Of a DNA stretch of 64,000 nucleotides, positions 11,664-22,868 are shown one piece after another (the stretch's first letter is position 1; each line of letters opens with the position of its first letter). Source of the stretch: Ophioderma brevispina (lineage: Eukaryota; Echinodermata; Ophiuroidea; Amphilepidida; Ophiodermatidae); the NCBI GenBank assembly GCA_023653785.1, contig JAMKCH010019701.1, forward strand, positions 31,559 to 95,558, written 5' to 3'. Position numbers and translations under genes: made by a program. Below the pieces are notes generated by a model. The model searched no databases. It had not been told where the DNA came from and saw nothing but the letters and a program-made list of their open reading frames with translations.

Positions 11664-13232
11664 ATGGGAAAGTACACTGGGGGCTTACAGATGTTCACCA
11701 GGAATCCATTCAGAATGCGTGAGCTTTGATGCATTGTACTCTTTTTAATAACAGGTGGTTGAACAATACATTGTCCCATAAAAATAGACTTATTTTATAC
11801 AATATAAACTTAAGGGTCCATTTGGAGGCATGTTTGTTCTGGAAATTGTTCAAAGACAATACAGATTGTTTAATACAATACCTGAATTTCCCCAGTGTAA
11901 AAAAATGTCAATTTTACACTATTTCACTGGCAGCAATTCTGCAAACACATAAAAATTAATTCTATCAAAAACACTTTAAAACATAATGTATATTTGGCAA
12001 AATTACAGAGATTGTGAATGTGTGGCGGATAAAAAAGCACTGACAGAATTTAGTAGGGCTATCCACCAATTCAACAAAATTGTTACGGTGCATATACTGT
12101 AAAATTTGAATGGAAACCTGGAAAAGCTGTATTTTTAAGGGATTTCGTTGACAGCATTGCTGCCAGGATTTTCCTGTAAAATTTACAGTATTTTTTTTTA
12201 TTTATTATTTTAAAATTGAAAATTCATTATAGTGATAATGCTGATATTCCTTTATAGTGAAATAAGAGCTCCAATTTTAAATTTAGTCATAATAGGCCTG
12301 GAAAATTGGACATTAAAATAAGAGTACTTCATAATTACAACCAAATTTCGTTTTCAAAGCCTTTTTACATTATTTTACTGTAAATTGTACTGTATTTTTT
12401 TACAGTGTACATGTGTATAATATCAGCAGTAACAGTGATCCACATGAAAACATAAAAATAGTTGAAGGAGCAGTGGCAAAACCAGGGGCCCGCAAAGCCC
12501 TCCACTTTTGAAAGTGAAGGGACCAATCCCCGCGCTTCAATTAAAACACACTATCAAATTATGCTTGAAAAAAAAAAATTAAATTCGCACCAAACAGCCC
12601 AATTTATCCAAACTTTGAGAGCTTGCCCGTACATCGCAATTAGCCGAATAGTCAGTATAGTGCGAAAAAAGGGTAATTTTGGGAACGCGGACACCAATTT
12701 CAGACGAACAGACGTCTGGTGGACAGGAGTTAACTTAATAGTCTCCCGACCTTGTTGAGGCGGAAGACTAAAAAGCTGAAACTTAGCACAAAACTGTATG
12801 AATGGACCTTTAAGGAGACAACATGCTAGAGCTGGAGTTACCGTTTAATTTTCTATCCGTGTACGTGAACACTATTTTCGTTCGTGTATCCTTGTGCACG
12901 TTGGTGATAAAGACCAACGACTGCCGAATTTTGCACCTCCACGAAAATGGAATTCTTGCACTTTGAATCGCTGGTAATCATATTTTTCCGGCTTTGTATT
13001 CAGTCATGAGATCATCCGAAAACATGTTTTTAAATGACACCCCTAATGTTTTTAATTCAGATTACGCAGTTCAATACCCCAAATGCCCAGGGAAATGAAT
13101 GCACGCTACGGGTGCCACCATATTTTACGTTCTTTGTAGATCCTTCTTTATTGCAACACCATCTAATTTGACAAGGCTTAACAAAACTGGGGATTTTCAT
13201 GTTTTTCCGTAAAAGTCGGAAAATTATTTAAG
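11664..13232. other. no recognisable gene; possible ACTGTAAA-type element
   Basis: CTGTAAA/TTTACAG words recur in both orientations at 12097-12105, 12174-12190, 12377-12395 and 12400-12408. This suggests an eroded DNA transposon with ACTGTAAA-like ends between about 12080 and 12410. A 98-codon frame at 12462-12758 has no recognisable domain. Confidence 0.35.
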
Positions 13233-13416
13233 CCGGGGTTCTCCACAGGCGGCCCGCGGGCCAGAATCCGCCCGCGAAGCTTGGTGGTTGGCCCTTGAAC
13301 AGTTTTGAATATACAACAACATGAGCAACAGAAGGGTGCCTCTGCCCGCGAGCAGGACTATTTTAAGGGTATACAGCCACCCTGGCCCGCGAGCCCAAAT
13401 ATTGAGACAACCCCTG
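13233..13416. mobile_element. hAT-like MITE, 184 bp
   Basis: The left end CCGGGGTTCTCCACAGGC, followed by GGCCCGCGGGCC, is mirrored by a right end GGCCCGCGAGCCC...GAGACAACCCCTG. The flanks ATTTAAG (left) and ATTTAGAG (right) look like a decayed 8-bp target duplication, as expected for hAT. GC-rich against AT-rich surroundings. No coding capacity. Confidence 0.65.
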
Positions 13417-13995
13417 ATTTAGAGTATGTCAGCATGTTGAATTTTAGCTTTATTTTTTTACTGATGGCAGATCATTTTCATTAACTTTGACTCGGTAATT
13501 AAACTAATACTGAAATTAAGAAATTTGTTTTTGCTCAAGTGTACACATGTAGCAGAATTTCTAAAAGTGCAGTGGTCTTTCGGTTCGTGTAAACGCTTTG
13601 CACGTGTAACACGTCCCAGCCTACAACATGCAGATTGGGTTGGGTCATGGTCTCAACTGTGTGAAATACAACATAACTGCAATATAGACCTTTATTAAAC
13701 ATGTGTTACTGCTAAACCATAAATGTACACATCTTTTTTGTTCTACTATCCCATGATCAGTGTATAGGCATAGTGGAAGGGTTGTCCCTTATGAGTACAA
13801 TCCTTGACATCTGTTCCATTATGATTGTCCATTTGTGGTTAGAAATGAGTGATCCCACCTTTAATAGACTTTTAATTATTCTTTTTTTATAAATAAAAGG
13901 ATGATGTTGCTGCTTTTTGCTGAAGCAGCAAAAAATTGAACCTTCTGGAGATAAGGAGTAAATAATAGCCTACAATCTAATTACCGGGTCGTACA
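13417..13995. other. no recognisable gene
   Basis: No support for coding sequence or a dated repeat. Confidence 0.4.
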
Positions 13996-13997
13996 TT

Positions 13998-14636
13998 GAA
14001 AGTTCCACGGTCCAATAGCTAATAGCCTCGTCCCCAGGGACCCCACAATCTTAGCCAAATGTGTTGGAACATGACTGCCTCGTTTTGGCCCCGATTATTG
14101 CACCCCGCATTTCTCTTAAAAAATATATAGGAAATCATGTCACCTTGGGTTGGGAGGCTTGGAGGCATTCTCTATCCAGGCACCCCTCCCTATCCCCACC
14201 AATCACTGTTGAGTGTTCTGGAGTTGTGGCAGAACAACATTTCAACAGATTCAACATTGTCCAGGGGGAGGGGGGGCATTTTGAAGTACGCCTATAAAAG
14301 TGTTCACACTTTGGCTAAGATTGCCCGATTTTTTACCGTATTGTCAATATTTCGGTATCAGAGGAAAGCTACTATTTTTCCCATTTTACCCTGTGAAATT
14401 TTAGGGGCTAGAAGGGATGTTTGGTTTGGATGTTATGAGCGAAAATAATGCTCCGCCCGTTTTGGTCCAACCATATTAATTTTTACATCAGTCCTCCTAG
14501 GGAAATTAAAAAAACAGACTTTTTCATGTCTCAATCAAAATGGGTTGAAATAGCGGTGCGAAACTTTACAGATATAGGGTTTTGGGGTGAAGGCTAATCT
14601 ATCAAGATGTATAGACTTACATCGGGCCTTCCACCT
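13998..14636 (+). mobile_element. family D TTAA MITE interrupted by a nested element
   Basis: Family D landmarks are: CGGTCCAATAGCTAATAGCCT, GTCAATATTTCGGTATCAGA, CCCTGTGAAATTTTAGGG, TTATGAGCGAAAAT, GAAACTTTACAGAT and GAAGG(C)TAATCTATCAAGATG. The right end CCACCT meets TTAA at 14637-14640. The left end is diverged. The element is about 280 bp longer than its siblings because of an insertion at 14047-14322. Confidence 0.7.
14047..14322. mobile_element. MITE nested inside family D copy
   Basis: Imperfect TIRs: left CAATCTTAGCCAAATGTG, right CACTTTGGCTAAGATTG. They bracket sequence absent from the other family D copies. The centre is GC-richer, with a G run near 14263-14275. No target duplication could be separated from the TIR. 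The nesting dates it as younger than the host D copy. Confidence 0.65.
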
Positions 14637-14640
14637 TTAA

Positions 14641-17135
14641 CAATCTAGGGCTCATTAAAACTTAAAAGTATTGTGAGACAATCACTGGATCAAAATGGCC
14701 TGCAGAGCAAAGGAAACTGTCCTGTGAAACTAAACATGAACTTTAATCTTTACAACCACCTCTAAAATGACAAAATATTTTTCAAATAGGCCAGCAGTGC
14801 AATGGTATATGATAAACCAGCGGACACTGCCTTGTGTTCCCAATCATTCCACCAATATGGTACACAAACCAAAAATCCACAAAAAGTTCATACTTTCAAA
14901 TTTCCGATTAGCCCAACGTCAAACAAATCAGATTTTTTTTGCAGGCAATACAGCAGCATGTCCAGTGTCCTCATAATGAGGTCAGTTGAGTTACTCAATA
15001 AAGATCCATGCTGAGTGTGTTACACTATGACAAGGTCATTTCTATGTGACATTCTAATCACTCTCTTCCCCCACCCCCAAAACCCTTCACACTACACCCA
15101 CACACACATAGTGAATGTTTGGGTGTGTTTGCTATGTGAGTTGAGGTTGTGTAGGAGAGATATGGCTGCAAATAAACATTGAATTGCAAGCTCCAATATC
15201 TTTCTAGATCTTGGAATGCTGATGGAACAGATTGCATATTTTTAGTCAAGGAGAGCTGGAGAAGTTCTTGCATTTCTATGGGTTTATATAATAAACCAGA
15301 TCATCAAAATTATTTGAAGGACCAATTATTATAAAAGGGTGGATGGACCTGATCGCTTATGTCTAATTTTCATGTTTTTGTTTTCTCCCTCACATAAAAA
15401 AAGGTCACCAACACATTCGATTAGAAAATTTAAGAGTTGAAGCAGTCCAGATTCATAACTGGATAGTTGTGAAAGCCAAAATGAGTTGGTCCATGGGACG
15501 GAGAGTACATTAATTAATGTGGTCCACCACATCAGAGAAGTTTTGTTCATAAAATCAACAGGAAACAGGGGCGAACCCATGCAGGCCTGACGGTATCGAG
15601 GGGCAGTGTGGTTGGGTGCGCAGGGACCTAAAAAAGATGATTTGTATAACTTTTGAATATCCCAGGTTCTTCACTGTCTGCACCCTGGCGGGGTGCACTA
15701 GGGTACAGGGTAGGTATTGGATGGTTCCTGAAGCACATTACCATATTACGATATGCTAATTACTAGTAAGAAGAGATACCCTGACCCAGTGGTATAGCAG
15801 TTTGGTGTTCAGAATCAAAGACGTGTGGCATTTTGGAGTATTATGAAATTAGGAGGGTTGTAAGGTGGCTATGTAGGCCACACAACGGAAATCTAAGTGT
15901 CCTCCCAGCTTATAGCTGACTGCCCCAAAAATGCTGTAGGCCCTAATTAACTGGTTAAAACCTGCAGTAATACAGTAATACTGTACAGTACCAGGGTGCA
16001 ATTGACAGGCCGTACTGGAAGGACTACACCCAATGACCTGATTATAAATTAGGCGGTATTCTCTGGAACAGGCGTAACCAAAAACCCGGGGTGGGGGGGG
16101 GGAGGGAGTCCATAAAAATGGGTGTCTCCGGCCGACAGGTTTTCAAATATTTCAAAATACAAGCTGCGATTTCCATCAAGGTTTTTTAAAGAAAATTTGG
16201 TAGATAGGCTTTGGACATGAAAGTAGGGTCTCTGGAAATGAAAGGTCTAAAATGGGGATCTCTGAAATGAAAAAAGGCTGAAAGGAGGGTCTTATTGGCG
16301 GAACCTACCATACTTCATCACAATGTGAGAATTTCCCCCCCCCCCCCCCCCCCGGGCCAAGAACAAGGTGCCAAAAGTATTTTGAGCATACACACTCCTT
16401 ATATAGTTGGTTTATATTTGGTTAATATTGAATTAACCACCATATTTGTTCGATATCGTGCGTATTGGAAAGTCCTTATGCGCCATTATTTTGTTATTGA
16501 GAGAAATGAGTCTTTAATTCATCACATTAGCGAGTGAAACTCACAACAACAACTGATGCAACATGTTATCACTCGGACTCAAATATGTCTTTTCTTAAGC
16601 AAAATTAACAGGGGTCATCTGGGGAGACCTTGTACTAGGAGGTATGCAGAAATCGGCTGGTTTCTTTGTCGATTGGTTTTACGTCATTATTAGTTGCAGA
16701 AGAAAATCAGCGGATCAGACAATGGAACACTGGGGAAAGGCAACACTGTAACATAACGAGTGACGACGATTTGTAGGTGCACATGCTTGTGCAGCAACAG
16801 CAACGACTCGCGGCTGGTTGCGCAACCACAAGGAGGCGCGAGGTGTGAGAGAGATAATCGGTTACGTTGCTGGCTCTATTCACTAACAAAGCTATTTGCC
16901 CTCTTGGTTTATATTCTAGATCTGGTAATACACACAATAACTCGTAGCACAATAACCAGCATTTGCAGGGAGTTGGCCATGTTCGCATAAACAACAATGT
17001 GTCAATGGTACACATGCAATGGTGTGTGAAAAAATTAAAATATCAATCTATCAGTTGACAAAAGAATAATTGAGCATGGATGGCCATTAGTCATTTCCAA
17101 ACTGGACCATTTGATATATATTATTACACTAAAAG
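14641..17135. other. no recognisable gene; G and C homopolymers
   Basis: The stretch contains G-rich sequence at 16089-16107 and a 19-nt C run at 16335-16353. Between them is an AAATGAAAGG/GGGTCTCTGGAAATG-type internally repetitive segment (about 16205-16295), probably an old hAT-like repeat with GGCGTAAC near 16070. A perfect 14-nt palindrome (TGGTTGCGCAACCA) lies at 16815-16828. Short frames on both strands are not convincing. Confidence 0.4.
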
Positions 17136-17139
17136 GTCA

Positions 17140-17240
17140 GTTTTCGCATGATGCTTTATGCTTAGAGAGCTGTAATTTAGGCTTCAGTGTAGCTGTGTTG
17201 AGCTTAAAACATGCACAATGTAAAATGTATGTCTTTTGCC
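17140..17240 (+). repeat. dispersed repeat fragment (pairs with ~19995-20075)
   Basis: Shares CTTTATGC-TAGAG-GCTGTAATTT, GTGT-G-GTT and CATGC-CAATGTAAAAT-TATGTC in order with 19998-20075. Both are fragments of one unnamed repeat. No ends can be seen. Confidence 0.5.
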
Positions 17241-17657
17241 AAAATGTTCCAAATGCAAACCAAAAGATCTTCTGGTCTTGCTTTTTTGCCATTTATGAAT
17301 GGTTGGAATATCTTGTTGTATTTTGGCATTAGGTTTTCTCTTTTGTTAATCAAGATTCCACTCTGACCACAAGATATAGCCCTTTGTGCATGTACCTATT
17401 TACAAGTTAACCAAATAATGAAAGCAACAGCTCCGGCAATTTTCATGGTACATTATTCATATAAACCTTTTAATATCATATTACACATGCAGTACTGCTG
17501 AGAGGGGGTCAAAGGGAATAATTAACCCCAGGCCCATGGTCCTAAGGGCCCATACAAAAACAAATTAGAGGACCTGTAAAATTGAATAAACCTGGTCTTT
17601 AGGGGGAGGGGGGTAACTCCAGGGTTCCCCTGGTCCCGCAATTTCTCTCAGCAACCC

Positions 17658-17716
17658 TGTAAACACACACACACACATGCATGTGCGAGTGCATGAGTGC
17701 ATGAACACACACACAA
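17658..17716. repeat. CA microsatellite, interrupted
   Basis: Two CA runs (about 17660-17677 and 17705-17716) flank a TGCATG-type spacer. Confidence 0.8.
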
Positions 17717-18190
17717 AGACTTGATATACAAGATTTTTTCACTAATTTTCAGCTGCATTGGACAATTTTTTTAAAAAAATATTCAAATTAGCTCAATTTC
17801 ATAATAAATAGGCCTATGTAAATAAGGTCAAAAGGTAAAGTTCACATGCTCAGGTCACTTTGGCAAATGATTTCAACCAGTTGTCAAAGAGTTGAAATGT
17901 CATAAAATATTATATTTTCACTTCTAAATCTGTTTGCAAACACTACCTAAAGTAATAAAGTAATTGTCCTTTGTGTCGTTTCATCCCCCTGAAGCCTACC
18001 ACCTTTCTTACAGCACCTATGAGTAACCAATCAAAATATCTGTATCTATCAAAAGCTTTTCTTACCATGGCTATGATTGGCTAATTGTATCATATAACCC
18101 TGTGAATAACCTATCAAATCAGCTGGTAGTGAATAGGCCAGAGGTGTACCCAGGACCTTCAAAAGTGGGAATGCAAAGGAGAGTTATAAA
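17717..18190. other. no recognisable gene
   Basis: A GAGGTGTACCCAGGACC word near 18141 resembles the CAGGGGCGTA(C/G)CCAGG start seen in some hAT-like repeats, but no partner end is visible. Confidence 0.35.
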
Positions 18191-18194
18191 ATTA

Positions 18195-18356
18195 GGGATT
18201 CAAACATGTTACAGAGTGATTCATCACAAACAACGATGCATCCATGCGTCCGCATATTTTTATCCAAAGTTGCCAGAGCGGGATAAAAATATGCGGACGC
18301 ATGGGATGCAGAGTTGTTGATTTGTGATGAACCACTCTGTAACGTGTTTGAATCCC
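18195..18356. mobile_element. 162-bp foldback with ~70-bp arms
   Basis: The left arm begins GGGATTCAAACATGTTACAG and the right arm ends in the near-perfect inverse (CTGTAACGTGTTTGAATCCC). Pairing continues through GTGATTCATCACAAAC / TTTGTGATGAACCAC and GATGCATCCATGCGTCCGCA / TGCGGACGCATGGGATGC down to ATATTTTTATCC / GGATAAAAATAT. The loop is about 14 nt. The arms are mostly matched, so a transcript would form a long hairpin. No target duplication is clear. It is either a foldback MITE or a hairpin small-RNA source. Confidence 0.75.
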
Positions 18357-18544
18357 TTTCAAAAACAAAAAATGAAATTTATTAATATCGTATATAGAGG
18401 AACATAATTATTCTCGCTTAAATGCCCTAACACTCCTAGTTTGACAAAAATCTTTCCTAGCAACATTTTAGCAAAATCTAAAGCAAACGATAGTTTTGAT
18501 TTATTTGTTGCTTTGCAGTTTTCACCTGGTGTCTTTTTTGCATA

Positions 18545-18645
18545 CTCCGAGTTCTAAATGTGACGAACAGCGCGTCGACTTAAGCATACCGCGTAAACGC
18601 ACTTCCGTGAACACTGCGCCGGGCGTGATGCGCTAATTTGCATAT
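18545..18645. promoter_or_regulatory. CpG-bearing segment with octamer motif (candidate)
   Basis: A locally CpG-rich stretch (GCGCGTCGAC, ACCGCGTAAACGC, CTGCGCCGGGCG) is followed by a perfect octamer ATTTGCAT (18636-18643) extended to ATTTGCATATTAA, a POU-type site. There is no TATA box or transcript evidence, so regulatory function is only a guess from motif content. Confidence 0.2.
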
Positions 18646-18649
18646 TAAC

Positions 18650-19456
18650 TGTGGGTTGATAACGAATCAACAAAGGTACGCTCCTGTACAAGGAGATACG
18701 GTGAGTTGCTGAACTGTGTGTTAACAACCAACACATTATACTATTTCTCATAACTCAAGTATATGCATAATAGCCAGGGATTACATACCCTGGTTGGTTT
18801 GATACAATAATAATCCCACTCACTGAAGAGTTCTTAGAATAAGCGTCCTTGCTGATACACACATCAGTTTTTAACTCCTTCACCACGCCCCCACTTTGAC
18901 AATTCTGGGTATGCCACTGTAGGGGGACAAGGGCTGATTGACACGGTTGCATTATCTCTGGCATATTGAGGGCGTGCGTAGATACTAAATTGCTATTGCT
19001 CTCAATCATGTCAGTTATCTCATGATTCCACCTACATCAGTCTTCTCAGTATCTTTAATGTCAGATTGTACTTAAAAATATTCACACTTTAATCAAACAA
19101 ATTCGTACAAACTTACTTCCAGGATTACAATACACCAACCTAGATGGCCCTGAACTACAAAGGAAGGAGAAATGGGTTAACCATTTTTCAGGGTTTTGTC
19201 ACTAAAATATTTCAGGGAAAAGAAGAGGAAATTACACTTTTTTTTACAGGAGCTGCAAGTGATTTGTACTTCCTCTTAATATCAGATATGACCTCATTCA
19301 AGGCCAAACAAGGGCATTTGTAATGTTAACAGTGAAATGAAATCAATTGAGATGGATGTTTATATTGTACACAATGCTGTGATTTATTGTACACATTGCT
19401 GTCAAATGTATAGAGATGACAACTACATGTATCCACTCATATCTATTTCTTGCTTA
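18650..19456. other. no recognisable gene
   Basis: Overlapping short frames on the minus strand (18554-19009) have no recognisable domain and are probably chance. Confidence 0.4.
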
Positions 19457-19460
19457 TTAA

Positions 19461-19807
19461 AGGTGCACCGAGAGATTTTGAGGCACCCAAATATTGTGTC
19501 ATAATAGTAATTTCATATAGATTAGACACTCAATAGATTTTGTATCTTGTATTTGGCCACAGGAATGTCTTAAAAGAGAGAAAAAGGGTGACTTTGATTT
19601 GCTTATATTTTAATATAAAACATGGCTGAATTTCGTATTTGCTCCTATACGAAATTAGAAATTTCACAATTTTTGTACCAAAGAAACATTTCTCAGTTTA
19701 ATCCTTTCAGATGTGGATATTTTTGATGGAAAGCTTTACATCAGGGCAAAAATCAGAACTTTCAATTTTTTAGGGACACCTGATATGTGAAATCTCTCGT
19801 TGCACCT
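19461..19807 (+). mobile_element. family B TTAA MITE, 347 bp
   Basis: Exact TTAA on both sides (19457-19460 and 19808-19811). TIRs: left AGGTGCACCGAGAGATTT, right AAATCTCTCGTTGCACCT. The interior has GCTTATATTTTAATATAAAA and TTTTTGTACCAAAGAAACAT. The copy at 48121-48464 is the reverse orientation and very similar; a fragment lies at 6646. No ORF. Confidence 0.9.
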
Positions 19808-19997
19808 TTAAGAGGCACTGGCACATTTGATTTTTCAAAATTGATATTGTGCATGGTTGTAAAGCTTTTATATACCTTACCCCTCACCTGAAATTATTAA
19901 GACCAAATCAGGACCCTTATGGGTAAACAGAAGTTAGCCAGTGGTGTAATGGTGGTGGGGGGGGGGAGATACACACATATACATATACCACAACATA

Positions 19998-20075
19998 TTT
20001 ACACTTTATGCGTAGAGCGCTGTAATTTGGGGTCGCTGGTGTTGGTTTAAATCATGCCCAATGTAAAATTTATGT
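19998..20075 (+). repeat. dispersed repeat fragment (pairs with 17140-17240)
   Basis: See the 17140-17240 entry for the shared words. This copy lies just after a G run (19957-19966). Confidence 0.5.
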
Positions 20076-20346
20076 CAGACTGCCTACCCACCCAACCAGC
20101 CCCAAAATAACACTTAACGTTTGTACACTAGTGTCTATGGAGATGGGACCAAAATTCGACCTGCCCACAGAAATTGCCTTGGCACCCCTTCAGTGTGGTT
20201 AGGCCACTGAAGCTTGCCTACAAATTACCTGGATGTCTTAATGCCCCTATCTGTTTTTTTTTTATGTTACTTTTATGTGTGAAAAATATTTTGTGAGCAA
20301 TTTGAAGAAATTTCATATTTTGTGAAAATGTGCCAGTGCCGCTTAA

Positions 20347-20679
20347 AGGTGCATTTCGTGATTCCAGCCCCTTCTGTTTCATTCATTGTTCACTAGATAT
20401 CCTTGAGAAAAGCTTTTTCACAACCTTTTAGCTGATCCTGACTTTGCGGTTTTGTGTTATGAGCAACGTTTCCCACGGTCCCATAGGCCACTGTGCTATA
20501 ATTTCTCTCCGTTTACGGACAGAAAAAACAAAATTGCGAATTGCTTACAGACACGGCCGAATTTGCACATAAGATTTGGCACACATGGATTACTAATGTT
20601 AACGGTTCAGATGATATGAAAATCTCAACTTTTTTGAGGTAAGTCGGGGGTACGAGGCTGTGGATCATGAAATGCCCCT
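20347..20679 (+). mobile_element. family F TTAA MITE, 333 bp
   Basis: TTAA at 20343-20346 and 20680-20683. The left end AGGTGCATTTCGTGATTCC is inverted at the right end as GGATCATGAAATGCCCCT. The interior includes GAGCAACGTTTCCCACGG and TCTCTCCGTTTACGGACAGA. Its right 63 bp are repeated at 21168-21230 as part of a larger direct duplication. No ORF. Confidence 0.85.
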
Positions 20680-21147
20680 TTAAATAGTTTAAACTGACAT
20701 TTTCCCTGATGGGAATGAGCCATATCCATTCCAACATTGTTTTCAATCTTTTTCTTTACAGAAAATGACTGAGAAATTATACATTTAAAGTTGGGATTTA
20801 ATACTCAAGTGACTATCATTTGGTTAATACGCATCACACAACTGCCAGCAATAATGAGTTGCATTCAGTACGCAATATTGCATTGGGCACTTTACACCTT
20901 GTGCATTCAAATCAGGATAACTAAAGTCGCTTATGTCACTGTACTTATTTAGGATGTAAACAACTCGTCTTTTGCACTAGTTGTTTTCTCCTGAATTTGC
21001 TACGTTTCAGGTAACGGACTAAAAAAAAACGGGGTTCACACTGCATGTTTAATCCCGTCATAATGTGTCGTCAATGGGAAAATACATTTAAATAATGGTT
21101 CAGGTTTTCCTGCCTCAGACAAGTCAATTGGTCATCAACATGAATTT
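20617..21147 (+). repeat. local direct duplication, copy 1 (empty TTAA site)
   Basis: Nearly identical to 21168-22047 from TGAAAATCTCAAC to CATCAACATGAATTT. Differences noticed are CATTTGG/CAATTGG, TTGGGCAC/TTAGGCAC and an A-run length. This copy retains a single TTAA (20824-20827) where copy 2 carries a 347-bp MITE. It ends in a T run of about 24 nt (21145-21168) that joins it directly to copy 2. Confidence 0.95.
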
Positions 21148-21167
21148 TTTTTTTTTTTTTTTTTTTT

Positions 21168-22047
21168 TGAAAATCTCAACTTTTTTGAGGTAAGTCGGGG
21201 GTACGAGGCTGTGGATCATGAAATGCCCCTTTAAATAGTTTAAACTGACATTTTCCCTGATGGGAATGAGCCATATCCATTCCAACATTGTTTTCAATCT
21301 TTTTCTTTACAGAAAATGACTGAGAAATTATACATTTAAAGTTGGGATTTAATACTCAAGTGACTATCAATTGGTTAAAGACACTATCAGTGATTTGCTA
21401 AATCAGCAAATCGAAAAAATCATCAAAAATCAGATTTTTGCATGAATGTAACAAGTACAGGTATCCTAACATACCCTGCAAATTATAAGACCAGAAGCAA
21501 CCTAATAAGGACAGAATCGGAGATTTGAGTCATTACTGTCCGAACGGACACTTACTACAACACGTAATTGAATGGAGGATCGTATCTTGGAACACTGCCG
21601 TTTTCTTCCTTTTCTGTCAATTCTACAGCTGGAAAAAGTAACTTAAAAGAATTCTACAGACTTATCCTTCACTTTGAAGCTATTCCTGCAAATTTCAAAT
21701 ATTTTTCAAATCACTGATAGTGTCTTTAATACGCATCACACAACTGCCAGCAATAATGAGTTGCATTCAGTACGCAATATTGCATTAGGCACTTTACACC
21801 TTGTGCATTCAAATCAGGATAACTAAAGTCGCTTATGTCACTGTACTTATTTAGGATGTAAACAACTCGTCTTTTGCACTAGTTGTTTTCTCCTGAATTT
21901 GCTACGTTTCAGGTAACGGACTAAAAAACGGGGTTCACACTGCATGTTTAATCCCGTCATAATGTGTCGTCAATGGGAAAATACATTTAAATAATGGTTC
22001 AGGTTTTCCTGCCTCAGACAAGTCAATTGGTCATCAACATGAATTTT
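21168..22047 (+). repeat. local direct duplication, copy 2 (MITE-filled)
   Basis: Same sequence as 20617-21147 plus a family A MITE at the TTAA. It continues past GAATTTT into new sequence (GGTCTCACAT) where copy 1 runs into poly-T. The near identity implies a very recent event, or two alleles placed in series by the assembler. Confidence 0.95.
21379..21725 (+). mobile_element. family A TTAA MITE, 347 bp, with matching empty site
   Basis: Flanked by TTAA (21375-21378, 21726-21729). TIRs: AGACACTATCAGTGATTT and AAATCACTGATAGTGTCT, perfect over 18 bp. The interior has ATCAGATTTTTGCATG, TATCCTAACATACCCTGCAA and GTCCGAACGGACAC. The unoccupied counterpart at 20824-20827 has one TTAA, proving TTAA is the target duplication. 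Siblings: 24276, 47356, 56856. No ORF. Confidence 0.95.
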
Positions 22048-22079
22048 GGTCTCACATAAATTTGCTACTTTTTTTTAAA

Positions 22080-22222
22080 CACACTATAAAGAGGGTTAAC
22101 TGTCCAAGTTTAATGCCCTCATGTGCTGTGTCATCTGCAGGAAAAACTATTAAAATAATAATGGTCCAGGGTTTTCCTGCCTCGGACATATTATACGGTG
22201 ATAAACATGAGCTCCTTCCTAT
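22080..22222 (+). repeat. ~140-bp dispersed repeat (three related copies)
   Basis: TTTAAT(G)CCCTCAT, GGAAAA-TA-T-AAATAATGGT, TTTTCCTGCCT-GGACA and GATAAACATGA-type words recur in order here, at 21033-21147 (and its duplicate at 21934-22047), and at 23510-23622. The copies are old. No terminal structure is seen. Confidence 0.5.
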
Positions 22223-22254
22223 CCTCATATGTTCAATGCACAATATGCGCTTAA

Positions 22255-22574
22255 AGAGACACAAGGACAATTACAGAATGAAGCGCCCCTAATATTTTTT
22301 GAACCCGGGTTTTTTGCTTATTTGGAATGCTTTGTATTCGATCAAACGTAAGCTGAATACGACGTCTTTCTGTTATGCATGGCAGAAAATCAAAGCATGG
22401 TTTTCTAGAGGGACGATTACGATAGCAGGCAAGTTCAAACACGGTTTGCAGTTTTCCGTTGTACTTGTTGTCCAATAAACCTTCGAAATGTTCTCGGTAG
22501 GTGGTCTACAATCAATCTAGTGCAATTTGAGAGAAATTTGTATCCTGAAAAAAAATCTCCTCAGAACTGTCACT
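22255..22574 (+). mobile_element. family I TTAA MITE, 320 bp
   Basis: TTAA at 22251-22254 and 22575-22578. The ends are AGAGACACAAGGACAATTA and CTGTCACT, a short imperfect TIR. The interior contains AATGCTTTGTATTCGATCAA, a TTTCTGTTATGCATGGCAGAAA quasi-palindrome, GGCAAGTTCAAACA and TTGTCCAATAAACCTTCG. The inverted sibling is 28833-29170 and a fragment is at 25126-25338. Confidence 0.75.
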
Positions 22575-22868
22575 TTAATTGATGCTTTATGCTTTTGAAT
22601 TGGGTCGTCACTTACACCGCAGAAGCTATATAGATCACTCTAGAGGTACGTCACTTCCGCTAAGCCGTTGACAAAAATGACGAATCGCCCAAAATAACAT
22701 AACGCAGATGGTAAATAGTCCTTTGTTTTGCTGCATTTTTGGAAACTTTAGGGTTATAATATGTCAACTTAAATAGTTTCATTTGTTATGGTTTGGAGTT
22801 TGAGTCAGATTGGCAAATGCAAGACAATAATTTTTGTATCATCTGCCTATGTGACTTGCAAATCTCCG
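22575..22868. other. no recognisable gene
   Basis: Short AT-rich spacer between two MITEs with nothing I can support. Confidence 0.4.

Noticed and set aside
12795..12815. Right end of a family D element at GGACCTTTAAGG
   Set aside because: Only the last few bases match. No upstream family D body could be found.
21145..21168. Poly-T as the tail of a minus-strand retroposon
   Set aside because: No target duplication or SINE/LINE body adjoins it. The same homopolymer junction appears at the two other duplications, so a joining artefact fits better.
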